The position numbers were made by a program, and so were the translations under genes. From the NCBI RefSeq assembly GCF_021653995.1, contig NZ_JAJJOZ010000008.1:62001-126000 (forward strand): a stretch of DNA of 64,000 nucleotides, read 5' to 3'. Positions 16,756 to 25,245 of this stretch are shown piece after piece. The notes beneath the pieces were generated by a model. It worked only from the letters and a program-made list of their open reading frames with translations. It was not told the DNA's origin and made no database searches. The first letter of the stretch is position 1. Each line of letters begins with the position of its first letter. The DNA comes from Allopusillimonas lactea (GTDB lineage Bacteria; Pseudomonadota; Gammaproteobacteria; Burkholderiales; Burkholderiaceae_B).

Positions 16756-17568
16756 CTATTGGTAGAAGCTACGGGCCAGCGAGCCCAGCAACAGGTGCCA
16801 GCCATCCGCTAGCACGAACAGCATCAGCTTGAATGGCAGGGAGATAGTGACCGGCGGCACCATCATCATCCCCAGCGCCATCAGCACACTGGCGACGACC
16901 AGGTCGATGATCAAAAAGGGGATAAAAATGGTGAAACCGATCTGGAACGCGGTCTTGAGCTCGCTGGTGACAAAGGCCGGCACCAGTACGCGCAGCGGCG
17001 TGTCTTCGGGGGCCCGCAATTCGGTAATGCCCGCCATATTGGCGAACAGCGAAAGATCGGCCTCGCGCGTCTGGCGCAACATGAAGGCATGCAGCGGTTT
17101 TGCGCCCCGATCCAGGGCTTCCTGGAAGGAGATGCTGTTGGCGGCGAGTGGCTGGTAGGCGTCGGCGTAGATGCGGTCGAACACCGGCGACATCGCGAAG
17201 AAGGTGAGGAACAACGCAATGCCGATCAGCACGGAGTTTGGCGGCGCGGTGCCGGTGCCCATGGCGTTGCGCAGCAGCCCCAGCACGATGATGATGCGTG
17301 TAAAACCCGTCATCATCATCAACATTGCCGGCAGAAAGGACATCATCGTCAGCATGACCAGGGTCTGGATGCTGAGCGACCAGGTTGCCCCGCCGCCGGC
17401 ATTGGGGGTGGATGTGATGGAGGGCAGCGCCAACTGGGCCGCGCTCTGCAGCGGCCAGAACGCTGCGGCAAACAGTATGATGGCGATAGCACAGGCAAGG
17501 CTGCGGCCCGCGCGGGCGGTGCGGCTCGGCTTGAAGGCGTAGCTGCGGCAGGTGGCTGCTGCGGGCAT
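16756..17568 (-). CDS. fliP: Flagellar export gate protein FliP
   Basis: FliP forms the core of the flagellar export channel. The open frame is longer (to 17682), but the ATG at 17568 overlaps the fliO stop codon (TAATG) and gives a 270-residue protein, the expected length, with a cleavable signal peptide. Family blocks are FLPAMLMMMTGFTRIIIVLG, LLRNAMGTGTAPPN and FTIFIPFLIIDLVVASVLMA, then LGMMMVPP. The overlap with fliO indicates translational coupling. Confidence 0.96.
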   Translation of the reverse strand: MPAAATCRSYAFKPSRTARAGRSLACAIAIILFAAAFWPLQSAAQLALPSITSTPNAGGGATWSLSIQTLVMLTMMSFLPAMLMMMTGFTRIIIVLGLLRNAMGTGTAPPNSVLIGIALFLTFFAMSPVFDRIYADAYQPLAANSISFQEALDRGAKPLHAFMLRQTREADLSLFANMAGITELRAPEDTPLRVLVPAFVTSELKTAFQIGFTIFIPFLIIDLVVASVLMALGMMMVPPVTISLPFKLMLFVLADGWHLLLGSLARSFYQ

Positions 17569-17948
17569 TATTGCTTCCCGAGCGCCCGCGCAAGCGCGGC
17601 CGAGAAGCGCGCGGTGGCAAATGGCTGCCTTGCGGCAGTTGTGTAAGAGCGGGCGGCGTCTTCGCCGGCATCCGATTGCCACGCCGCATCCGGTGCGGAT
17701 CGCGGGGGCAGTACATGCAGCAGCGAGAGCTGCTGCGGGCCGACTCCGATCACGAGACGTGTCTGCTCGACCTCAATGATGGCGAGCGACTGGCGCGCGC
17801 CCAGGCTGCGACTGGCGATCAGGCGTATCTGCTCGCCGCCGGCGCCCCGCAGGAGCCCCGTCTTGCGGCATGCCCAGGCAACTGCCAGGATCAGCGCGAC
17901 AATCAGTGTCAGGCTGCCGATCAGCCGCAGAATGGAGATATCGGTCAT
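17568..17948 (-). CDS. fliO: Flagellar biosynthesis protein FliO
   Basis: FliO is a small bitopic membrane protein that helps FliP assemble. This 126-residue product has one N-terminal hydrophobic helix (about residues 8-25) followed by a cytoplasmic domain with the FliO pattern RLIASRSLGARQSLAIIEVE and RLVIGVGPQQLSLLHVL. The C-terminal third is poorly conserved. It lies between fliN (15-base gap) and fliP (one-base overlap). Confidence 0.92.
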   Translation of the reverse strand: MTDISILRLIGSLTLIVALILAVAWACRKTGLLRGAGGEQIRLIASRSLGARQSLAIIEVEQTRLVIGVGPQQLSLLHVLPPRSAPDAAWQSDAGEDAARSYTTAARQPFATARFSAALARALGKQ

Positions 17949-17963
17949 GTTGTAGGTCGCCGC

Positions 17964-18476
17964 TCAGCGGCGGCTGTTCAGGCGGCTAATGCGGTCGGAC
18001 GGCGTGACAATATCTGTCACGCGGATGCCATACTTGTCGTCTACGACGACCACCTCGCCCTGGGCGATAAGGTAGCCGTTGACGAAGATATCCATGGGCT
18101 CGCCGGCCAAACCATCGAGTTCGACCACTGAGCCTTGCCCCAATTGCAGGATGTTCTTGATGGTAAGGCGCGTGCGGCCAAGCTCCACCGACAGTTGCAC
18201 GGGGATATCCATGATCATGTCGATGTCGCTGTTGCCTTCCACATCGGCGTTGGCGAGCGGTTTGAATACGGGCTCCACCGCTGGCGTCGGCGTGGCAGGT
18301 GCAGCTGTGGCCGCGGTTTGTTCGGCCAGTGCGCTGGCCCAGTCGTCGGTGCCCAGTCCATCGGCCTGAGTGGTGCTGGTGCCGGCCTGCTGTTCAGCGA
18401 ATGCGGCGGCCCAGTCGTCGGCGCTATTGTCGGCCGGCTGGCTGCCCTGCGGGGTGTCCTTGGATTGGTCGGTCAT
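17964..18476 (-). CDS. fliN: Flagellar motor switch protein FliN
   Basis: FliN forms the lower C ring and contributes to CheY-P responses and cargo docking for export. The 170-residue protein has an acidic, alanine- and threonine-rich N-terminal region (about 85 residues) and a C-terminal SpoA domain (IPVQLSVELGRTRLTIKNIL, LGQGSVVELD, PMDIFVNGYLIAQGEVVVVD). The N-terminal part contains an imperfect repeat, DDWAAAFAEQQAG and DDWASALAEQTAA, around residues 21-55. It overlaps the fliM end by four bases (ATGA). Confidence 0.95.
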   Translation of the reverse strand: MTDQSKDTPQGSQPADNSADDWAAAFAEQQAGTSTTQADGLGTDDWASALAEQTAATAAPATPTPAVEPVFKPLANADVEGNSDIDMIMDIPVQLSVELGRTRLTIKNILQLGQGSVVELDGLAGEPMDIFVNGYLIAQGEVVVVDDKYGIRVTDIVTPSDRISRLNSRR

Positions 18477-19483
18477 TGTTGAGGCTCGTTGAGTTCGGTT
18501 TCAGAGTTGGCCAGAATGCGTTTGACGCGCAGGGCGTAGCGTCCGTTGAAAGTACCGTAGCCGCATTCGAGGACTGGCACGCCGCCCACGTGCGCCTGCA
18601 CGGTTGGCGATGGCTCGATAGGAAGGATGTCGCCGACCTGAAGCTGGAGCAGTTCGCGCACGCTGGTATGGATCTGGGCAAACTCCGCCACCAACTCGAC
18701 GTCGGCGCTGCGCACCTGGCGCGACAATTGTTGCGTCCAGCGCTGGTCAATGTCGCCCGCGTTCGCGTCCTGAAGCGGGCGCGTGAGCAGGTCGCGCAAG
18801 GGTTCGATCATCGAGTAGGGCATGCAGATGTTCAGGTTGCCCCCCGTGGCCCCCAGCTCAATATTGAACGAGGTGGTGACGACGATTTCATTGCTGCTCG
18901 TGATGCTCGCAAACTTGGTGTGCATCTCCGAGCGTATGTATTCGAACTGTATCGGATGCACCTGCTCCCAGGCTTCGGCGTAGCTTTCCAGCGTGAGGTT
19001 GAGCAGGCGCCGGATGATGCGTTGTTCGGTAGTGGTGAAATCCCGGCCTTCCACGCGCATGCTGTAGCGGCCATTTCCACCGAACATACTGTCGATGACG
19101 AGAAAGACCAGGTTGGGATCGAACGTGAACAGGGACACACCGCGAAGCGGCTTCATGGCTACCATATTCAGATTGCTGGGCACCGGAAGGTTGCGTTCGA
19201 AATCGGAATACTTCTGGATGCGGATGGCGCCGACTGTGATATCGGCATTACGGCGCATGAAAGAAAGCAGAGTGCTGCGCAGCCTGCGTGCAAATCGCTC
19301 GTTGATGAGCTCGAGCGTTTGCATGCGGTGCCGCACGACGCGATCAGGAGACGTCAGGTCGTAAGGGCGTACACCGCCCACATTGGCACTGTCAGCCGGC
19401 GTTTTAGGCTGGCTTTCGCCGGTTACCCCGGCAAGCAGGGCATCGACTTCGTCTTGCGACAGCATGCTGCTTTGGTAGGACAT
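18473..19483 (-). CDS. fliM: Flagellar motor switch protein FliM
   Basis: FliM is the middle C-ring protein that binds phosphorylated CheY and sets rotation direction. The 336-residue protein opens MSYQSSMLSQDEVDALLAG, containing the conserved CheY-P binding N-terminal segment. The middle CheC-like domain includes FDPNLVFLVIDSMFGGNGR and the C-terminal SpoA domain follows. Length matches the family. Its start codon directly abuts the fliL stop. Confidence 0.97.
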   Translation of the reverse strand: MSYQSSMLSQDEVDALLAGVTGESQPKTPADSANVGGVRPYDLTSPDRVVRHRMQTLELINERFARRLRSTLLSFMRRNADITVGAIRIQKYSDFERNLPVPSNLNMVAMKPLRGVSLFTFDPNLVFLVIDSMFGGNGRYSMRVEGRDFTTTEQRIIRRLLNLTLESYAEAWEQVHPIQFEYIRSEMHTKFASITSSNEIVVTTSFNIELGATGGNLNICMPYSMIEPLRDLLTRPLQDANAGDIDQRWTQQLSRQVRSADVELVAEFAQIHTSVRELLQLQVGDILPIEPSPTVQAHVGGVPVLECGYGTFNGRYALRVKRILANSETELNEPQQ

Positions 19484-19978
19484 TTACTGGACCACGAAAG
19501 CAGTAAACAGCACATCGCGGATGCGGGGGCCGTTGGGCTGCGGGGAGTAGGGTGCGCTGAGCACCTGCTTTAACTGGCTGACCAGGCTGGCACGTCCTTC
19601 GGGCGTCTGGATTTTTTCGGGATCTTGCAGTGCCAGCAGCCTGAGCGTGCGATCGCGGGTTTCAGGCATGTACGTTCGGACAATGCCCGCCGACGCCTGA
19701 TCTTCCAACCGCAGCGTGATGGCGACATAAAGCACGCGACTGCGATGGCTATTGTCCAGCGTGACGGTAAACGGATCGAGCGGCGCGAATATAGGCGTTG
19801 CGAGGGGAGCGGTTGTTGCAGCGGATTCGGCAGTCGCGGCCTCTACTGAGCCGCCTTTGCCTAGGCCGAAATAATCAAGAACCAGAACCGTGACGCCGAC
19901 ACTGATTGCAACGATGAAAAGCATGGCCAGAAGCGACCTGGCGAATTTCGCGGATTTACTGGGTTCTTTCTTGGGCAT
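19484..19978 (-). CDS. fliL: Flagellar basal-body protein FliL
   Basis: FliL is a single-span membrane protein that supports stator function around the motor. The 164-residue product has a lysine-rich cytoplasmic tail, a membrane segment at about residues 14-35 and a periplasmic domain with PFTVTLDNSHRSRVLYVAIT, RTYMPETRDRTLRLLALQDP and IRDVLFTAFVVQ, the FliL ending. There is a 196-base gap upstream to fliK, the largest in this unit, which might hold a secondary promoter; none was convincing by eye. Confidence 0.95.
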   Translation of the reverse strand: MPKKEPSKSAKFARSLLAMLFIVAISVGVTVLVLDYFGLGKGGSVEAATAESAATTAPLATPIFAPLDPFTVTLDNSHRSRVLYVAITLRLEDQASAGIVRTYMPETRDRTLRLLALQDPEKIQTPEGRASLVSQLKQVLSAPYSPQPNGPRIRDVLFTAFVVQ

Positions 19979-20174
19979 GTCGCGATCGACAGGAGTTACG
20001 GGTTGGATGATTGGGCATCATGCTCGCGGCAAGGTGGGCCCGAAGGCGGATGTACACGTCGCTACGTTATTACACAAGTATCATTGTGCAGCATGGCTGC
20101 GCCACCAATGCAGGCGAATAAGGTCAGTAATCGGTGATAGCTTTCGAGATTCAGACTGTGGCTCGCATATTGCA

Positions 20175-21554
20175 TCAGGCGAAGGTATCCACCAACTTAT
20201 CGGTGGCAGGCTGGCGCGTTGGCCGCACGTGGGTGTCCGCGGACGTGGTGGTGTCAGCCTTGACCTCGGACGCCTGGCGGTTGGCCTTCGCTTGTTGCGC
20301 GGCCTGCTCAAACCCTTGACCAGCTTGGCCGTGGTCGCTGACGTTGGCCTGTCCGAGCGACAGACCAGCCTGCGAGAGCAACTGCTGCAGTTGAGGCAGT
20401 GCTTGTTCGACAGCGTTGCGTACGCTGGCATGCGCAGAAACAAAGCTGGCGTGCGCAACGCTATCGCTTACGTTCAGGATGATGCGCAGAGGGCCGAGTT
20501 CGGGCGGATCAAGCCGCAGCTCGGCAGTGTGCGGCTGCGTGTCGGCACCTTGGGCGAGAGCGACAAACTGGCGGCCAAACTCCATGGGCCATTGCGCGCT
20601 CTGCAGCGGTGCGGCAACCTGACCGCTTGCGCCATACAGGAGCGCGGATGCTGGCTGAGGCAAGCCTGCGGCGGTGAGGTTCAGGCCGGGCGGCAACAGC
20701 CCTTGCAGTTGGCTGGCATGCCCGGCGGCGGCATCGGCAGCCTCTATGGTCGCGGCGCTAAGCAGGGCATCTCCTGTTTGGCTGGCGGTAAACGCAGCCA
20801 GTGCCTGCTGCGGGTTGGCGAACGTAGGGCGGCTGGTATCGGGCGCGGTATCGTTCAGGCGCGCCTGCATGGCGCGCACGGCTCGAAAGGCGCCATCGGT
20901 CTGGATCAGACGACCCTGGACGGATGTGAGGCGTGTACCGGGATGATTGCCGGGCAGTTGCGCGGCGGTGCCGATAGCGTGTGCCGGCAGCGCGGCGGCG
21001 CGCAAGCCGCTTTCGTTGGTTGCGAGCGTTGCTGCGCTACTGAAGCTTGTCGCCGCTGGCGCGGCGAGAAGGGCTTCTTCAGGGCGCGCGCCTGACGGCG
21101 TTGCCGCCGCATGCAGGCTGCTTTGCACCGGAACGGTGTGTGTGCCCGCAGTGGCTGTGGCATCGACGCCAGCCGTATTGGTGGGCGCAGCCTCACGGCC
21201 GGCTCGCATGCCTTGCTGAAGCATTGCTGCCTGCAGCGCGATATCCAGAGCCAGGGCGGGCAAGCCTTCTGTGCCGTCGTCTTGGTCGTCGTGAGCCGCG
21301 CCGAGGTCTGGCTCGGTGGCCTGGCCGGCCGCGTCGGCGGTGCCTTCAACCGTGTCGATGGCGGCGGCGTCCTGGGGTTTTTCCGATTGCGTGTCGCGGG
21401 GTCGAGAGGCAGGAGACTGGGCGTTTACCTGCCGTGGCGCCGCCTGCTGGTGCCCAGCCAGGATCTGCGTGAATCCGCGGTCGCCGTCGGGCATCGATGC
21501 GGGCGGAGGGCTTGTTTCGGTGCGGCTGGCGGCTGACAGGGGCGGTATATTCAT
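20175..21554 (-). CDS. fliK: Flagellar hook-length control protein FliK
   Basis: FliK measures hook length and switches export specificity by acting on FlhB. This 459-residue protein is Ala/Gln/Thr-rich over its first 330 residues, as expected for the ruler region. A C-terminal Flg_hook domain contains AELRLDPPELGPLRIILNV and QALPQLQQLLSQAGLSLGQA. The ATG at 21554 is preferred; a TTG at 21569 overlapping the fliJ stop is also possible. It follows fliJ as in most flagellar clusters. A second protein with a Flg_hook-like C-terminus is encoded at 28.1-29.6 kb. Confidence 0.92.
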   Translation of the reverse strand: MNIPPLSAASRTETSPPPASMPDGDRGFTQILAGHQQAAPRQVNAQSPASRPRDTQSEKPQDAAAIDTVEGTADAAGQATEPDLGAAHDDQDDGTEGLPALALDIALQAAMLQQGMRAGREAAPTNTAGVDATATAGTHTVPVQSSLHAAATPSGARPEEALLAAPAATSFSSAATLATNESGLRAAALPAHAIGTAAQLPGNHPGTRLTSVQGRLIQTDGAFRAVRAMQARLNDTAPDTSRPTFANPQQALAAFTASQTGDALLSAATIEAADAAAGHASQLQGLLPPGLNLTAAGLPQPASALLYGASGQVAAPLQSAQWPMEFGRQFVALAQGADTQPHTAELRLDPPELGPLRIILNVSDSVAHASFVSAHASVRNAVEQALPQLQQLLSQAGLSLGQANVSDHGQAGQGFEQAAQQAKANRQASEVKADTTTSADTHVRPTRQPATDKLVDTFA

Positions 21555-21565
21555 GGCGGCGTCGA

Positions 21566-22018
21566 TCAATGGTTTTGTTGTTGGCGGCGACGGTACAGGA
21601 TGGCCGAGTGCTCGTCGTAGCGACGCTGTTCGGCCCGGTTCTCCCGGTGCTGCAACTGTTGCTGGTGCCGCGACTCCAACGCTTCAAATGAATTCAGGCG
21701 CTTCTTCTGGTCGCGCCAATGCTCGCGGCCGGTATTCACCTGGATATCCAGCTGCGCGAGCACCTTATTCTGCTGCATGATTGCTTGATCCAAAGTGGCA
21801 ATAAAGCGGTTGAAATTCTGATAGTTCGATGCTGAAATGCCCAACTCGCCGGCCCGCTGCAGGCGTTCAACGTAATCCATGCGGTAGCCCTGCAGCATCG
21901 AAAGCTGCTGTTCGGCGCTGCGCCGTTCGTCCATCAGGCCGCGTAGATGGCGCCCAGCCCCTTCCAGCCCTTCCTGGGCAAGATCGATCAGCGTTTTCAG
22001 TGATGCGCGTTCAGCCAT
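21566..22018 (-). CDS. fliJ: Flagellar export protein FliJ
   Basis: FliJ is a coiled-coil stalk in the export ATPase complex. The 150-residue product is almost entirely helical and charged (e.g. DERRSAEQQLSMLQGYRMDY, VERLQRAG and ALESRHQQQLQHRENRAEQR). The sequence ends QQQNH. It lies nine bases after fliI, the standard gene order. Confidence 0.94.
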   Translation of the reverse strand: MAERASLKTLIDLAQEGLEGAGRHLRGLMDERRSAEQQLSMLQGYRMDYVERLQRAGELGISASNYQNFNRFIATLDQAIMQQNKVLAQLDIQVNTGREHWRDQKKRLNSFEALESRHQQQLQHRENRAEQRRYDEHSAILYRRRQQQNH

Positions 22019-22027
22019 GTTGGTTCA

Positions 22028-23485
22028 TTACAAAGGAAAGCCGCGTCCGCGGTCGGGCCCCAGCAGTTGCGCCAGTTCACGAGCTGCAGACTCGTAGCTG
22101 CTGCGCGTTGAAATATCCTGCTGAAGGTAAGCTTCCAGATGTGGATACATCCGGATAGCCTCGTCGATCTGCGCGTCGTTGCCGGCCGTGTAGGCACCTA
22201 CGGCAATCAGGTCGCGGTTGCGCTGGTAGCGCGACAGCATCTTCTTGAAGGTGTGCACCATCGAGAATTGCTGCGTGGGCACAACGGCCGACATCACGCG
22301 CGAGATGGACGCTTCGATATCAATGGCGGGGTAGTGGCCGGCTTCCGCCAGGCTGCGTGACAGCACGACGTGGCCGTCCAGGATCGCACGGGCCGAATCC
22401 GCAATGGGATCCTGCTGATCGTCGCCTTCGGTCAGCACGGTATAAAAGGCGGTAATGGAGCCAGCTTCGTGCCCGTTGACCGGCGCGCCATTGCCTGCGC
22501 GCTCGACCAGCGCCGGCAGCTTGGCAAACACCGATGGCGGATAGCCCTTGGTGGCGGGCGGCTCGCCAATAGCCAGTGCAATTTCCCGCTGCGCCATGGC
22601 ATATCGGGTAAGCGAGTCCATAATGAGCAGCACGTGTCGGCCTTGATCGCGAAAATGCTCGGCCAGTCGTGTGGCATAGACCGCGCCTTGCAGGCGCAGC
22701 AGGGGCGACACATCGGCGGGGGCCGCCACGACCACGGCGCGCCGCATCCCTTCAGGCCCCAGGTTGTGCTCGATGAACTCCTTCACTTCGCGGCCGCGCT
22801 CACCGATCAAACCGACGACGATGACATCAGCCTGTGTATATCGGGCCATCATGCCCAGCAGCACACTCTTGCCCACGCCGGAGCCGGCAAACAGGCCCAT
22901 GCGCTGGCCCCGGCCGACCGTCAGCAGACCGTTGATGGCGCGCACGCCCACATCCAGTACAGTGTCCACCGGCGCGCGTTGCAGCGGATTGATGGTCTGT
23001 GCAGAAAGCGGCGCTGTGTCGACGTGGCCCAGGGCACCCAGATCATCCAGCGGCCGGCCCGCGCCGTCGAGTACGCGGCCCAGCAGTGCGTCGCCTACCG
23101 GAAGGCGGTGCGACTGTACGCTGGCGGCGCTAGGGGTGCCGGCTTGTGGCAAACGGCTGTGTGCGGCGGGTTCGATGGGGATGACGCGGGCCCCGGGCGG
23201 CAGGCCCGAGATATCGCTTTGCGGCATGAGGTAGAGCGTCCGGTCGTGGAAGCCGACGACCTCGGCATCGGCCCAGCGGCCTGCGCCAGCGGAGATTTCG
23301 ATGCGACAGGCCGCGCCCACAGCCAGCCTCAGGCCCGTGGCTTCCAGCACCAGGCCCGTGGCGCGGGTGACGCGCCCCGACTGATGCCAGGATTCGGTGG
23401 CGGCCACCTGTCGGCTATGTTTTTCCAGCAGCGTGCGCCAAGCGCCCGCCGAATGAGGCGCGGCAGGGTCACCCACGGCTGTCAT
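22028..23485 (-). CDS. fliI: Flagellum-specific ATPase FliI
   Basis: FliI is the cytosolic ATPase that energises flagellar protein export. The Walker A motif is GLFAGSGVGKSVLLG, Walker B lies around HVLLIMDSLTRYAMAQREIA, and the family segment LARAGNGAP-like is ERAGNGAPVNGHEAGSITAF. The start chosen is the ATG at 23485 (MTAVGDPAAPH), giving 485 residues and a 17-base overlap with fliH; the longer frame to 23536 overlaps fliH more and lacks family similarity at its start. Confidence 0.97.
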   Translation of the reverse strand: MTAVGDPAAPHSAGAWRTLLEKHSRQVAATESWHQSGRVTRATGLVLEATGLRLAVGAACRIEISAGAGRWADAEVVGFHDRTLYLMPQSDISGLPPGARVIPIEPAAHSRLPQAGTPSAASVQSHRLPVGDALLGRVLDGAGRPLDDLGALGHVDTAPLSAQTINPLQRAPVDTVLDVGVRAINGLLTVGRGQRMGLFAGSGVGKSVLLGMMARYTQADVIVVGLIGERGREVKEFIEHNLGPEGMRRAVVVAAPADVSPLLRLQGAVYATRLAEHFRDQGRHVLLIMDSLTRYAMAQREIALAIGEPPATKGYPPSVFAKLPALVERAGNGAPVNGHEAGSITAFYTVLTEGDDQQDPIADSARAILDGHVVLSRSLAEAGHYPAIDIEASISRVMSAVVPTQQFSMVHTFKKMLSRYQRNRDLIAVGAYTAGNDAQIDEAIRMYPHLEAYLQQDISTRSSYESAARELAQLLGPDRGRGFPL

Positions 23486-24251
23486 GCTCCGTTGCTCTGC
23501 CCAACGCTGCAAGTACGCGTTGCCAGCGCGTGGCAAGGGTAGCGTCTACGCTGCCAAGCACGGTGTTTGCGATGCAGCCGCCGCGCGCGATCGTTTCGTC
23601 AGGCATCAGGCGCCACGGCCCCGCCGATGGGTCGCTTTCAAGGTGCTCCCGCACCAGCGCGGCGTCGTCTGGATGCAGGCGCACCGTCACCAGCGCGTCG
23701 GGGTCGGCCTGTGTGCGCAGTACATCGCGCACCAGATCGAGTATTTTCTCTGGTTGCATATCCAGTGTGCTGTGCAGCACCTGCTCTGCAATGCGGATGG
23801 CCAGCGACACTAGCGCTTCGCCGGTTTCCGCTTCAAATGCATGTACCGATTGGGCCAGGCCATCCGCGAGGCTAGCCAGTTGCCGTGCCTTCGCGTGCGC
23901 GTCCGCCGCGCCGTCTTCACGGCCTTGAGCCAGGCCGGCTTGGTAGCCGGCATCATAGCCTTGCTGGTGGCCGGCGGCTGTCCCTTCCCGCAAGCCCAAA
24001 GCGTGGCCTTGCGCATAGCCTTCTTCGTGGCCGCGGGCCTTTGCATCGTCGTGCAACTGCAGCGCCTGAGCGTGCATTTTCCTGGCTTGGGCTAGCGCGG
24101 TGGCCAGCGCGTTGTGTTCGGCAGCGTCGCCTTCGGCACGGGCTTGCGCGTTGGCGACGGCACGGCCAGGCCGGCGCGGGGCTAGAGCTTCGGGCCGCCA
24201 ACGCTGCCAGGCGCTCGCGATGGTGTCGGCGTGTTCGGGGTGATCAGACAT
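23469..24251 (-). CDS. fliH: Flagellar assembly protein FliH
   Basis: FliH binds and regulates FliI and links it to the C ring. The 260-residue protein has the expected glycine-containing helical repeat region (HEEGYAQGHALGLREGTAAG, HQQGYDAGYQAGLAQG; GxxxG-type spacing, about residues 73-110). A C-terminal domain with LVSLAIRIAEQVLHSTLDMQ and ALVTVRLHPDDAALVREHL follows. It overlaps fliG by eight bases and fliI by 17. Confidence 0.95.
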   Translation of the reverse strand: MSDHPEHADTIASAWQRWRPEALAPRRPGRAVANAQARAEGDAAEHNALATALAQARKMHAQALQLHDDAKARGHEEGYAQGHALGLREGTAAGHQQGYDAGYQAGLAQGREDGAADAHAKARQLASLADGLAQSVHAFEAETGEALVSLAIRIAEQVLHSTLDMQPEKILDLVRDVLRTQADPDALVTVRLHPDDAALVREHLESDPSAGPWRLMPDETIARGGCIANTVLGSVDATLATRWQRVLAALGRATEHDSRG

Positions 24252-25245
24252 ATTCGTCGTTTCCGAGGCCGCTCAGGCTGAACTGGCCCGATTCGGCGAG
24301 CTTGCGGGCGATCTGGACAATGCGCTTCTGCTCTTCTTCCACCTTGGACATGCGCACCGGCCCCTGGGCTTCCAGGTCGTCGCGCAGCATCTCGGCCGCG
24401 CGGTTGGACATGTTGCGAAAGAACTTGTCGCGTAGCTCGTCGGGCGCGCCCTTGAGCGCGATTGTGAGCTGCGTAGTGTCGACTTCCTTGAGGATGAGCT
24501 GGATGGCATTGTCTTCGATGTCCGCGAGGTTCTCGAACACAAACATTTCGTCTACGATGCGCTGCGCCAGGTCAGCGTCAAGCTCGCGCAAGCTGTTGAC
24601 AACGGCCTCTTCTTCATTGCTGCTCATGAAGTTCAGGAGCTCGGCCGCGGTGCGCACACCGCCCATCTTGCTGCGCTTCGCGCCTTGGCCGGATAGCATG
24701 TCGTTGAGCACTTCAGTCAGTTCGTTCAGTGCGGCAGGCTGTACACCGCCAAACGTGGCGATTCGCAGCATTACGTCATTGCGCAGGCGTTCATTCAGCA
24801 TTGCCAGAACAGCCGACGCCCGGTCGCGTTCCAGGTGTACCAGTATGGTGGCAATGATCTGCGGGTGTTCATCGGCGATGAGTTCCGCGACGCTGTTGGC
24901 GTCCAGCCAGTTCAGGGCGTCGATGCCATTCGCCCCGTCGCCGGCTTCGAGAATATCTTCAATCAGGCCGGCGGCACGGTCATTGCCCAGCGCTTTGTTC
25001 AGCACGGTGCGGATATAGTCGTCAGAGCCCAGTGTGACAGCCAGGAACTGGTCGGCCTCCTGGCGGAATTCTTCCAGCACACCGTCTACGTCAGCGCGCG
25101 TCACATGCTTGAGATTGGCCATAGCGCTGCCGATCTGTTGCACCTCGCGGGCGGACAGATACTTGAACACTTCGGCGGCGGCATCCTCGCCCAACGACAT
25201 CATCAGGATGGCACAGCGGTCCGGGCCTGCATTAGCGGTTTGCAT
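24244..25245 (-). CDS. fliG: Flagellar motor switch protein FliG
   Basis: FliG is the upper C-ring protein that transmits stator torque and binds FliF. The 333-residue product carries the middle-domain EHPQ motif (ADEHPQIIATILVHL) and the C-terminal torque helix region with LRELDADLAQRIVDEMFVFE and LKGAPDELRDKFFRNMSNRA, where the conserved charged residues are visible. It overlaps fliF by 14 bases and fliH by eight. Confidence 0.97.
   Translation of the reverse strand: MQTANAGPDRCAILMMSLGEDAAAEVFKYLSAREVQQIGSAMANLKHVTRADVDGVLEEFRQEADQFLAVTLGSDDYIRTVLNKALGNDRAAGLIEDILEAGDGANGIDALNWLDANSVAELIADEHPQIIATILVHLERDRASAVLAMLNERLRNDVMLRIATFGGVQPAALNELTEVLNDMLSGQGAKRSKMGGVRTAAELLNFMSSNEEEAVVNSLRELDADLAQRIVDEMFVFENLADIEDNAIQLILKEVDTTQLTIALKGAPDELRDKFFRNMSNRAAEMLRDDLEAQGPVRMSKVEEEQKRIVQIARKLAESGQFSLSGLGNDEYV

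Noticed and set aside
16769..17716. 315-codon minus-strand frame overlapping fliP
   Set aside because: Out-of-frame copy of the fliP region rich in Arg/His/Pro; the other frame encodes FliP.
18299..19573. 424-codon plus-strand open frame opposite fliM/fliN
   Set aside because: Antisense shadow; the minus strand encodes well-conserved FliM and FliN.
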